Shown one piece after another: positions 10,096-20,393 of a stretch of 34,816 nt of DNA (position 1 is the stretch's first letter; every line of letters begins with the position of its first letter). A model generated the notes under the pieces. It did not search any database. It was not told where the DNA came from and saw nothing but the letters and a program-made list of their open reading frames with translations. The DNA lies in the NCBI GenBank assembly GCA_021029095.1, contig JAJOHG010000267.1, positions 1 to 34,816 on the forward strand. Reading direction: 5' to 3'. A program made the translations under genes and the position numbers. Source of the DNA: Phellopilus nigrolimitatus. Lineage: Eukaryota; Basidiomycota; Agaricomycetes; Hymenochaetales; Hymenochaetaceae.

Positions 10096-11291
10096 TAGTT
10101 TTCTTTGTGCCGCCACTTGCATAGCGGAGCGGTTTCCGACTTGCGGATGCGGTGGAAATCGCGTCCTTTTCTTGTATGTATGTACTATGGGGCTCGACGG
10201 GGTCCTAGTTGACTTGACATGTTTTAACCAGGATTTTGATGTGTTTCCCGGTGATCTGGGTCGGTGGGCGTCGGACTGAAGTCCGTCTAGATTAATGAAT
10301 TTTGTGCTAAAAACCTCCAACGAGTCCGTTGACGGTTATTCGCCGATTTCTGACTTGCCATGTAAGTTTCTTTCGCGCAAAGTACAAGATTGAAAATCAT
10401 GGAATTGTACATGTACAGTGGCTCATAAAAGTATTGGAACACAGAAGAGTCAAGACACCTATAGAAATTCACAGACCCAGTATTTTTCTTTGGTTTAGAT
10501 TTGTAAAATTAGTTTAGTTTCTTCCCTACAAAATGCCATAGGTGACCAAATCAATCGGACAATAAGTGCGTCAGTAGAGCCAAATTAAAAAAAAGGGATC
10601 AGTTTTCAAGATCTCAAACAAATTGAAAATCAGAATAAAATATTTCAAGAAATTTCCTACAAAATGCCACTTGAATCATGAAGAACCGTTCAGTGGATGC
10701 TAAGATATAAACTTGGCAAAGTGCCATTTTCTCACACTTTCCGCCAAATCAATGCAAAAATTGTCCAATTCGTATCACATACATATCAAAGCGCCCGACT
10801 TCCTATGGGAACTCAAAGTGATCGGTGCAGTGAAATGATTTTTAAAAAAGTAGTTTACATAAGCAGCATTAGAACGGGAAAAAAACCCTATTCAGAGATA
10901 CATCCCCGTCGTCTACGTACCTAAGGCGACAATACTTACGACATCCCTATCCTATGCAATTTTTCTTTACGGGTATTCGCTGCTCAGGATTTAAGGAGAA
11001 CAAGTGCGAGGGCGTAGTTGTGTATAAAAGAAAAGAAAAGGGATGGAAGGTGGCCACAAAAAAAAAGAAACTCGGATTATATCTGCTTATATAATGCATA
11101 TGGTTGGACCAGATGCTTGATTAGAGGTTTCCCCTTCGTCGTCGAGACTCGTCATCTCATCCCGCTCGCTTGACGCGCCCCTCGTCGTCGCCAACATCCA
11201 TCCGTCCATCCCGCCCTCATCTACCCGCCCAGCCCGCCGCCACTCTCCTCCGCCCGCGTCGCCCGCGCCCCCCGGCGAATCAGGCCCCAAA
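10096..11291. other. AT-rich intergenic region with a transposon remnant
   Basis: Base composition drops sharply from the GC-rich exon that ends at 10095, then rises again near 11170. The middle part holds the Tc1/mariner-like remnant listed separately. The last 120 bp form the GC-rich 5' leader or promoter of the La-motif gene, with a CT-rich stretch before the ATG at 11292. No host gene is seen. Confidence 0.6.
10416..10925 (+). mobile_element. Decayed Tc1/mariner-like element, 5' part
   Basis: The left end reads CAGTGGCTCATAAAAGTATT directly after a TA (10414-10415). This is the style of Tc1 terminal repeats, and TA is the Tc1/mariner target. An open frame at 10697-10924 has a helix-turn-helix-like stretch (FSHTFRQINAKIVQF) and then SDRCSEMIFKKVVYISS and KKPYSEIHPRRL, resembling the Tc1 transposase DNA-binding region. 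I found no catalytic DDE part and no matching right inverted repeat, so it is a fossil or fragment. The right edge is approximate. The resemblance comes from memory of the family, not from an alignment. Confidence 0.5.
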
Positions 11292-14200
11292 ATGGCGGCA
11301 TCGTCGTCATCGAACCCAACCGCCGCGAAGCCACACACCCTCTCCTACGCAGAGCGCGCAAAGCGCGCGGGCGCATCGGCGGCCTCGGTGGCGCCGCCGC
11401 TGCAGCCCGTGCGCACGCGCCCGGCGGACATAAACGTGAACGGGAGCGCCCGCGCGGGCGACGAGTCTGCGTCGCCGGTCTCGTCGAGCCGGAACATCAC
11501 GCCGGCCTCGTCCGCCGCGCGCACCCGCCCGGGGTCCCCGCCGGCCTCGTCCTCGCAGACGAGCGTCGAGGAGCCGCAGCCCGGCGCGCCGCTCCCCAAA
11601 AGCCCGCCCCGGGCGCCTCAGCCGAATGTCTGGGCGGCGCGCAAGGAACAGATGGCGCGCGCGGCTGGGCAGCAGCAGCAGCAGCAGGGCCCCGCCGGCG
11701 CCCACCCGCCGTCAGAGAACACCGCAACAGCGTCGCACTCGGTCGAAAAGCCTGCCGCTGCAGGCAGGGCGCCGCTGAACGGGATAGGCAACACGGCGCC
11801 GCACGATGAGCATGCGTCGGCGGCCTCGAACAAGCGTGTTGATGACCCCTTTGTGGTGCGTGTGCCGCCCCACGTGCGCCGGGGCGCTACGAATGCGAGC
11901 CGCTCGCCTCCTAGTTTGGACGATGCGGAGAGCTGGCCGGAGATGGGAAAGCCAGGCCCATCGGCGTCGACATCGACGTCGACGTCGACGAGCCCGGCGG
12001 TGGGCACAACAGGAGAGGGGGACAAGAGGGAGGGCTTGTCGAGTTCTCATAAGAAAAGTGAGTCGTCTCGTCTGGCTTTGCTGCACCGTTCACCGTTCTA
12101 CATTTGCTCCTTTTTTATGGAAGTCCTTTTTCTTCATTATTTGAAGACCACGCATCGAAAATTTAGCACTTACGTCTCCGACTGGCTGCCATCGCACCCC
12201 CAGTCGAGCTTGTATATGCACAAATGACGATGGTTTTTACATCCTTTTTTTCGTGACCACTCCATTGCGGTGGCATGTAAATGCAGAGCGTGCGCTGACC
12301 TTATATGTCTTTGCTTCGTTTTTATGCGCTATCTTTACAGATGAAAAGACGAAATGGGTGCAAATCCCATCGTCCGAGCTGCAGGCGACGCACGATGCGC
12401 TCACCGCCCAATCGTCCGTGAATTCTCGCGCACAGTCTCAACATCGCCGCAACATACAGACGAAATCGGCTTCACGCCACCAGTCTCAGACGCGCAATCC
12501 TTCCCAGCAGAGCCAAGGGCATCTAAATACGTCTATACCGAATGCTGTAACAAGCAATGGGATAGGCATGATGAGGCAACCGCACTCCGGATTCGGATCC
12601 GGTAATGCGTCCGCGGCCCAATCGCGCTCAGAGTCGGCAACCCATTCGCGCACGACCTCGGTGCACTCCAGTCCGCGGTTGTCAACACGAGGCAGGAGAC
12701 TAGCTAACGAGCATACCGCCGCCGCTCCGTCCCTGACTGTCAGCATGAATGCGAGCGCAGGTCCCAGTACAGGCGAGAAGTTACCGAACGGCCTCCCCAA
12801 CGACTTCCTACCAGGAAATCCGCCATCTTCGTACCATCCTCCGTACCCGGACAGCGCTTATCTAAGCCGGAGCCAATCCTCACCATCGCACACGCCATAT
12901 ACGTCCCACTCGCACTCACCGGTTTATTACGCACCTCCTCCGCCGCCCACAGGTGCGCAATCGTACAACTACGGAAGTGGTTACGCCACTGTGCCGCCGC
13001 CTATCCCAGTCCCAAGCCCAAACCATTCCGGTACACCCATTCAACATCAGGGCTATGCTGGCTACCCTCCATATGCGCTTCCACCCGGCCAGTCGCCATT
13101 CCCATACATGTATACGCCATTCCCTTATTATCAGCCACCAGCACCCGGTCAGCCGCACGAGCGGCAGCCTGCGCTTGAGATGAGCGCGCAAGGTCCGGGC
13201 CAGGACCAGATCCAGGGCCTGTCGCACGTCTCGCCGAATTTGCCACCCGCGTCAGCGCGTTCACGGCCTCCGCCACCGGAGCAAAGTGTGGCTCTCGCTG
13301 GATACAGGGATATTGCGGCCGTGCCAGTCAGCCCGCTTCTCAACGCACCACAGCCTAGCATTGGCGAAGTCGTGGATTCAGTCGTGGAAGGGAAGGGGGA
13401 GATGGTGTTTGGGAGCGTAGGGCGGCCGGGTGGCATGAAGAGCCCATCTCCCGTTTCTGCCTTGGGAGCTAGAGCGGAGGCGGACCAACAAGGAGAGAGA
13501 ACGGTGACTGCGTTCTCTATCGGGTTTGAAGGTCCCACGACGATTCGCGTAAAAGCGAAAGGACAGCGGTCGGATCGCAAGAGTGGTTCAGGTCCAGACG
13601 CAGGGACGGAGAAATCTGCAGAGGCGAATGGACATGGAGACGCGGCAAATGCGGCGAACAACGACGTTAATGCAGAAGTGATCGTCAAGGTAGTCGACCT
13701 CACCGACCAAGAGACTAAGTGGGAGTTCGGGACGAGCGCGCACCCCGAAGCAGATAACATCTCAGGCCAGCAGGATGTTCAAAATCAACTAGCTGCTCAG
13801 CAGCCTCAGATTATACAGCCGCAGCCCCAGCACACGATACATTACCCACCGCCGGTCCCGCTACCACAGCAGATTGGAGGATACAACCTGGGTCCGCCCG
13901 TGCCCTTGCACATGAACGTGCCCTCGCCAAGTCCGCAAGGTCCCATCCATCCGCTTCCCCAACACGTCCCGTCGCTCGCTCCACTGCCCATCGGCGCGGG
14001 ACTTGTATCTCCATTGGCATTGTCGTCGCCTGGGATCCCGTCTGGGACCGCGGGCATGGGTGTGGGCGACGAGTGGGAGGTCCGCGACTTTGGGTACGGC
14101 TTTGGTCCGCTGAGCGGGAGCGGGTACGTGCCCGACCGCCTGCGCGAGGAGCGATACGAACGTGACCAGCGGGATGTCTACCGCGAGCCCCGGGATTTTG

Positions 14201-15198
14201 GCCCTCCTGGGTTTGGGCCGGGCCGTGTCAGGCGCAACTCCAGCGCCGGGTATGGATACTTTGAAGGCGCTCGCGGTGGCTTTGGCGGGAGGCGTGGACG
14301 CGGAGGGACGAATGGATTTAACAGGGGCTTTTCGAGGGGAGGCGGGTTTGGCGGTAGGGGAGGTTCCCATGGAGGCTTCCAGCGACATCAGCCGTCGCTC
14401 AGCGTCGCCACCGGCCCATTTCAGCAGCACCAGTCTGCTGTGCATGCCCCACACGGGCAGCAGCAACAGCAACAGCAACAGGTGTCACCCGACGTCCCCA
14501 ACGGATATTATGCTCCTCCACCGACAGGTTCTTCGCAGTTTGTGCCGTCACCGTATGGCCAGTACAACCCTGGCCTTCCTTTTGCCCCTCAGCTTCCGTC
14601 CCAGACCCAGCCCGAGCCTCAACCTCAGTCTCAACCTCAGTCTCGTCCGCAAGTGCAGGCGCCCATGCCCATACCCGTCACGGTCCTGTCGTTCCCTCTA
14701 GATCCGGTCAGGCATTATTTGCTCGGTCAGGTCGAGTACTACTTTAGCATTCAGAACCTCGCCTCAGATTTCTTTTTGAGGAAACAGGTGAGTTTATGCA
14801 TTGCCATTTTAAAACTCTTTCAAGATTATTGACTCTTGGCCTTACAGATGGATTCGAGAGGATGGATACCTATACATCTCATCGCATCATTTAACCGCGT
14901 TAGGCAGTTAACGACAGACGTCCAGATGGTGAAGGACATTCTGAGCTTGTCTTCCCTTATCGAAGTGCGCGATGAGCATGTCCGGCTGAGCAATGAGCTA
15001 TGGGTGAGCTTCGTGCTGCCGGGCGCTGCTGATAGCACAGTGGAACGCGACGGCACTGGTTCTACTCAGGCGAAGAATGGAGTATATGAACAACGTGTAG
15101 CAGATGATGGAGAAAGAGAGGCTGAGGAGGACGAGGAGGACGACGTGGTCTTTGTTTTGGGGCAAGAGGAGAGTCGGCCATGGCGCGGTCCAAATTAG
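11292..15198 (+). CDS. La-related RNA-binding protein (LARP / Sro9-Slr1 type)
   Basis: Predicted 1187 aa from exons 11292-12057, 12341-14787 and 14848-15198. A La motif lies near the C-terminus (about residues 1040-1125): HYLLGQVEYYFSIQNLASDFFLRKQ, split by intron 2, continues as MDSRGWIPIHLIASFNRVRQL. This winged-helix fold binds RNA 3' ends or poly(A). The rest is mostly disordered: an Ala/Ser/Pro-rich N-terminus, glutamine tracts at 11670-11687 and 14458-14481, a SWPEMG motif near residue 215 as in Sro9/LARP1 proteins, and an RGG-rich region (about 892-936) that is a second likely RNA-binding element and methylation target. The tail is acidic. Yeast relatives Sro9 and Slf1 are cytoplasmic, polysome-associated proteins acting in translation and mRNA stability. 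There is no RRM, which argues against genuine La. Intron 1 (283 nt) is unusually long for this window. Confidence 0.9.
11670..11687 (+). repeat. CAG repeat (six units) in the La-motif gene
   Basis: Six perfect CAG codons encode a glutamine tract in exon 1. A second, interrupted CAG/CAA tract of eight glutamines lies at 14458-14481. Confidence 0.9.
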
Positions 15199-15977
15199 AC
15201 TACTATTTACTATCTCAAAAGGCCCAATTCGCCTTGGTAGGTGGTGGTTTCACTTAAACGATGCCTTGATCTGACCCAGAAGCCCTGCAGATATCGCATT
15301 GCTCGCTTGGCATATAGTCGACCGAGCCAACCTTAACAACAAGATACAACTCGCAGATGAGATAGCGAGCTTGCTGCGCACACGGGCATTGCCCAATTCT
15401 GTTCATATGTTGTTACATCAAAGGTATTCTGACGTGTCCTGAACTATCTAACTTAACGCTGCACATACGATCTTGTCATTCCGAAGAACACGCGTGTCTT
15501 CGTGCATTGTTTTCGCATTAATCCTCGATGCCGCTTTTATTTCCTCACTCTGCATCATATCTTCTTTCCTGTGTACGCTCTGAAGCCTCGTTAATTTTCG
15601 CGCCCTGCCCTCCCGTCCTGCACCCCTTTTTCTTGCCCGTCTTTCACTCTCCTTTGCCTTTCCTTTTTCCTTTGTTGCTTTGTTGACCTGCAGTGTGTTC
15701 TTGTCGCCGGTTTGTGTCATGACTGAAGTATATAGCCGTTGTAAGTACAACATGCCGAACCCAATGACAAATGCGGGTAGAATGAGGAGTTGGACTTCTG
15801 CCCTTTGGCCCTCTTATATGTACGGAATTTGAGAATTTGAACAACGAATTTCAGTCGCGTCGATGTACATGTACATACATGCATACGTCGCTACTCGGAG
15901 ATCGACGTGAAAACTAACTTGCCTTTTCACAAAGCTTGGCTAATCTAGATTAGACAGCGAACCTTCGATTGGCCCTA
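15199..15977. other. Intergenic, no gene seen
   Basis: It holds the 3' region of the La-motif gene and runs to the transposon-like element. A minus-strand frame at 15448-15753 is Lys/Arg/Glu-rich with no domain and no supporting splice sites. A palindromic GTACATGTAC stretch occurs near 15865. Confidence 0.55.
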
Positions 15978-15994
15978 CAGTGCGTGAAGGCAAG
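15978..15994 (+). repeat. Left terminal inverted repeat
   Basis: It pairs perfectly over 17 bp with 17036-17052 and is preceded by TA. Inward of this the two ends diverge. Confidence 0.9.
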
Positions 15995-16197
15995 AGCCTG
16001 CAACTCCGCACAGCCCCGAATTTGTCGAATTTCGAAATTCTACTTGAGCTTTTGTAATAGAAGTAACAAAGATACGCAGTTTTACGCAGTTTCCGTTTTT
16101 AGCATTTTTTTGTTTCAAATTTTGCGAAAAAAAAAATGGACCCGATTTGCGAGCCCTGGTCGTTCTATTTATACAAACCAGCTCGTCCTCCGCTGCC

Positions 16198-16787
16198 ATG
16201 CCCAAGAGAAGTCGCAAAGCACAACAAGCAAAGGCAAAGCGAACTTCCGGTGCTACAGGCTTCATTGGCGGGGCAAAAAAAAACGGTAGTTTCCATCTCA
16301 GATGATGGGGATAGCGATTACATTGAATCCGAGCCTGAGCCTGATGAAGTGCTTCTCTGTGAACTGAGCGCAATCGAAATGTACTGGGGCTTTGGGAAAT
16401 ACCGTGAGTTCTACCTGATTATATTGTACTTATTATTTATTATTTATTATTTATTATTTATTATTACTTTTCTGGCATCAAGGATACCGTGAGGTCAATG
16501 ATGGAAAATTTGCTACTGCTAAGGTACTTGTGCCGCAATGTTTGGATCTTTGTGACGCTGTCACTATCCGACAGTTCTTTCGGAAATGCTGGCGCTACAT
16601 GGATTCATATAGGTATGAACATGATCAGTCTGTCATCGACTTTGCACCAATTTTTACTTTATTACTCAGGAAAGGCTTGGACTACCGCGAGGCGGCTCTT
16701 GCAGTCAAGAAATACAAGTTTCATTGTCGCATCCCCGAAGCCGCTGAGGTCCGCGAGGCTCTCCGGAGGCTGGAAGAGGGGGTGTAG
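16198..16787 (+). pseudogene. Element-borne gene of unknown function, with a frame change at an A9 run
   Basis: Exons 16198-16403, 16483-16612 and 16670-16787 (TAG at 16785-16787). The start gives a strongly basic peptide (MPKRSRKAQQAKAKR), a likely nuclear-localisation or DNA-binding segment. An acidic part (SISDDGDSDYIESEPEPDE) follows, then a well-spliced C-terminal domain (IRQFFRKCWRYMDSYRKGL, LAVKKYKFHCRI). My impression, from memory, is that this C-terminal pattern recurs in proteins near basidiomycete DNA transposons. Going from the basic to the acidic part needs one A fewer than the nine at about 16275-16283. Alternatively translation starts at ATG 16136, which is already in the later frame and needs no correction. 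A 7-bp repeat fills intron 1. Function unknown. Confidence 0.55.
16431..16465 (+). repeat. TATTATT microsatellite, five units
   Basis: Five perfect 7-bp units lie inside the first intron of the element-borne gene. Confidence 0.9.
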
Positions 16788-17035
16788 TGACTTCCTCGGC
16801 ATGCTTGCATTCTAAAATTACGAATATCTTGCGCAAACGAGGCGAAACGGGTGTTTTATACTTTTGTTTCAAATTTTCCGAGGTCGATTTTTTTTTTCTT
16901 GACAATCAAAAAAACCAAGCAACAGGCATTGTAGACACGACAATTCTACGTCATAATAAGGCCTTTTCAATACATTATCTTTGATGTAGCATAACAAGAT
17001 GAGAATCATTTTCGGAGCTACCCGGGTTGTTAATC

Positions 17036-17052
17036 CTTGCCTTCACGCACTG
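17036..17052 (-). repeat. Right terminal inverted repeat
   Basis: Exact reverse complement of 15978-15994, followed by TA. Confidence 0.9.
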
Positions 17053-17142
17053 TAGGAGCGTCGGGACCGGTTAGCTGAAGCCGCTTTTTTCGGCTCGAAC
17101 TTGAACGCGGCTTCTTATGAGCAGGTCTTGTGCCGGGCGAAA

Positions 17143-19952
17143 TTATTCAATCCATGTGCTCATTTTCCTGCAGAACGCGATTTTTGTTGCGTGAGCAGAT
17201 TCGAATTGCAGATGACGCGGAATCAGGCTTCGCTTACGGTTCTCCACAATTGCCGAAACTGCCCAAGCTTTTTCGTCTTTCTCTTCGCTGCTGGAATCGT
17301 TAGAGACCGCCACTGGTGTCGACCTGACAAGTACCGATGCAGGTCCACGATAATGTCGATGCTGTGTCCGCAGAAGAAGGGCTATTGTATAGTACAATCC
17401 AGTTCATATTTAAAGACGACGTACCCAGTATACCTTGTACCAGATCCACGACAGACCGCACGCGACGACTAAGATGGGACCTGCATAGTTCATGGTCGCA
17501 GCCGTGACGGGAAACACTTGCGGCATGATCAGGACACTGCAAGCGTCAGAAAAGTCAGCTTAACCGTCTTGATGATAAGTAAGTGGGTGGAGGCCATAGA
17601 AAGTTGTGCTCACCCTGTCTCCAGGGCAACCCTGGTTTTTTCGAAGGCGAATTACGTTACCACACATCAGCTAGAAAGCTCAGCTTCTGGTTTGCCAAAT
17701 TCTTACCAGATAATGGCATATATGTTGATGACGATACTCCATTTGCCTGTATAGAAGGGACCGGGCGTGAACCGCACGCCTGGATCCTTTTGGAACGCAA
17801 TGCAAACTTTGGCTGTAATTGGGACCTTGGAAAGAGTCGATTTCTGTCAGAAATTGTTTCATGTGAAAATCACTCACTATGTAAGAAAGGTCTAGAGCGA
17901 CTGCGCTAGCACTGACATATGCAAAAGCAGTAGTTAGATAATTACAGCACGACTCGAGAGTCCTACGTACCTGAATATCGCGTTGATCTTTGAATGAAAA
18001 GGTTCTCAAAGTTAGAGCGCAAAGATATTAATATCTTTAAAATAAAGTCTCACTGCAACGAGGGAGGCCAAGGAAAGGAGGCCAAAAAGCGTGACGACGA
18101 CGACGGTCAGGATGGCAGCGTTAACTGGCGTCCCTGTCCGTGACGACACTCTGCAGAAAAGGCGGCGATCCGGTAGGGCGTTCTAGACACAGAGTTCAGC
18201 TTTTATTCGGAGATTTCGTGAGTTTCACTACCACGCACATCTCTTGAAATAGCATATATACCTACATGCAAATTCAGTGGATCCTTGGTGTCAAATCATT
18301 TTTATCAAGAAATGTAAGTGCCACTTACTCCTGATACACGCCAGTTGACACGACGCTGCTACCATCGCTTGGTTGATGACCACACACGTCCAGAGGAACA
18401 GCGCGCCCTTCTTCCCCAGGTTGTCCCAGAGAATCTACTTCGACGTTCAACAATGCCTGACTTAAGTATCTTATCTTAAGAGCTGCTCGCCTGTGAGAAG
18501 ACCAGACCAGTTGGGCCGGGTAAAGCGCTAGGATCGCGAATGCCATAGCATAAAGACACGATTAAACAGAACCCGAGTATTCCCGTCACGGAAACTATAC
18601 CACACGCATAAGTATTAGCGAGACTCTTGCTACACTAAGACAGTGTAATATATGCATGCGTACCTCCGAGAACGATCGCAACCGGGGCTGCTACAGCAGC
18701 GTTCTTGACTTCTTCTGAGATGTCTGCAAAGGGGCAGCGTGAGCCCAGAAAAGAGACGTGAAAAAGGGAAGGAGTGCGGACGGGCAACGGCATCATAATC
18801 TGTCTAAGGCAGTTGACAAGGAATGTATTAGTGTACACCATGCAATGATTGTTGAATGTTTATGTGTTGCTCACCATAACATACTGGACACACAGAAGAC
18901 CAAGGAGGAAGGCGAACCCTTTGTTGTTCCAGCCGGAATTACCAGCGATCTAAAAGAGGTTAGAAGAGGCCATAAGAAAATGAGCGAAACATAACAGACA
19001 CCCGTCCAGACAGACTCCGAGCTCGCAAGCTTCTCCGTTCCTGAGGCTGGGATCGCTATCGTAACAGCCAAAGCAGTGAAGACGTTGACATAGACTGAAA
19101 GAGGTTGTAAGATTAGTTGCGTGCGAAGAGAAGTCGAAGTGTTTATGTACTGTAGAGAAAAGAAACGCGATGAAGAAGCTTCATGGACATGCTGTTCAGG
19201 ATTCCAAGCGCAACTGTCACGCCGATGTATACTCCGAGAATTTGGCCAGTGGAAGCTGTGAACCTTCCATCGGTTCCGATAGTCACAGCTGCAAAGATCA
19301 TCTGGGAGCTAGAAAATTCGTCGATTGATTGATTGGGAGATTAATTTATTCTAAAGAGAACGTACAGTGCAAAACACACAGCGGCTTGCGCAGTGCATTG
19401 TCCAAGAAGTGTTAACCTAGAATTGTTGATTGACATTTCACGTTCTCAGTCCATAGGTAAAACTCGCTCACCAAGCGTTCACGAAAGTAACACTTGCGCG
19501 GTACCTTGGAGGAACAACAAAGGCTGTACTTGTGTATAACCCGCCGGCTGTCGGATATGCAGAGACCAGTTCTGCATCGTTTTTAGATAGGTACATTCAA
19601 TAGAAGGGATCAAAGTTACCAGCGACGGATACAGCGATGGCGAGGCACCCGATAGAACCAAGGAGCCACGTCCAGATTGCAACTGCTCTCCCACCGAGAA
19701 GAATGGGTGTGTTGAGGGTAGCTGCAACACTAGCAGCCATGCTACTCGAAATAAACCGTGAGCAGATTATTCTGCCTTATTTTGGCAAATATCTAACCCC
19801 AGAATCCCGATAGCAAAGCTGAGCGTGCTGAAGTTGGTGAATTCCTTCCGTAGTTCGCGTCTGACACCAAGCTGGCGAAGACGAACATCCTCCTCTTCGA
19901 CTTGAGCCTGAGCTGAGTTGACGGTGTCGTTGGCTTTCTCCATCAGAGACAT
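17143..19952 (-). CDS. APC-superfamily amino acid / GABA-type permease 1
   Basis: Predicted 573-aa plasma-membrane transporter, about 12 membrane spans. Nineteen exons: 19952-19798, 19744-19620, 19571-19472, 19416-19366, 19308-19151, 19094-19000, 18949-18875, 18803-18782, 18723-18664, 18594-18491, 18434-18329, 18261-18239, 18182-18054, 17987-17971, 17911-17878, 17825-17707, 17631-17614, 17536-17425, 17361-17143; phases close to a TAA. The N-terminus RRELRKEFTNFSTLSFAIGILG, then ELVSAYPTAGGLYTST, SGWNNKGFAFLLGLL, TDYDA, SEEVKNAA, LPGPTGLVFSQ and NALPDRR are typical of fungal Uga4/GABA-permease-like carriers. The intron after LVFSQ has a GC donor (18490). Exons of 17-23 nt occur. It is a diverged paralogue of permease 2, with a 73-codon last exon against 39. 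ATG 19952 is chosen by alignment with that paralogue; substrate cannot be told. Confidence 0.92.
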
Positions 19953-20393
19953 TACACTGCCAGTGGTCGCTGGCAAAGGCAACGATGTCGACCAGCTCCT
20001 GATAAGCAACAGCGCTCATTTGTGAACATAAGCATTCTTTTCGCTTTAAGCTCTGATAAGTTGGCCGTAGGTTCACACGTTTAGAAGATGTTGTTGTCGA
20101 AGTCTTCGGCTGAATCCGCACAGTGTATTGGGAGAAGTACCGTCCTGGAAAGCCACAACCAGTTCCATTGTGAGCCAATAGAAGTCCCGCAGGCCATACA
20201 CAAGTTCACATCTGTCCTTAATACTGCAGCATGGCAGCCATATGGCAAGCTTGCGATGTGATCCTATTCGCCTATGGAACGGAAGCCCGTCTGCCAGGAG
20301 GAAATCCATTTGTCACGAGGGTGGGTCGTCAGACATATAACCCGGTTCCAAGCTCAGCGCTTAGCCGTCACATCTTGAACAGAGCGTGCAGCC
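19953..20393. promoter_or_regulatory. Divergent promoter, permease 1 / aldehyde dehydrogenase
   Basis: These 441 bp separate the two outward-facing starts. Two GATAAG motifs are present (20001-20006, 20054-20059), the core of nitrogen-regulatory GATA factors (AreA/NIT2 type). Co-regulation is inference. Confidence 0.5.

Larger units (their letters stand above)
15978..17052. mobile_element. 1075-bp DNA-transposon-like element with 17-bp TIRs and TA flanks
   Basis: Perfect terminal inverted repeats: left 15978-15994 (CAGTGCGTGAAGGCAAG) and right 17036-17052 (its exact reverse complement). Both ends are bounded by TA (15976-15977 and 17053-17054), the duplication expected of Tc1/mariner/pogo elements. 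Inside is a small spliced gene but no recognisable DDE transposase, so the element is probably non-autonomous or a deletion derivative. It sits about 90 bp beyond the stop codon of permease 1 and does not interrupt a gene. Confidence 0.85.

Noticed and set aside
9421..10320. Long minus-strand open frame of 299 codons
   Set aside because: It is antisense to the GC-rich last exon of the 490-aa gene. It is Arg/Ala-rich with no domain, a typical shadow of GC-rich coding DNA.
16111..16880. Shared TTTTGTTTCAAATTTT near both ends of the TIR element as sub-terminal repeats
   Set aside because: Same orientation at both sites and AT-rich; it may be chance, and the 17-bp TIRs define the element better.
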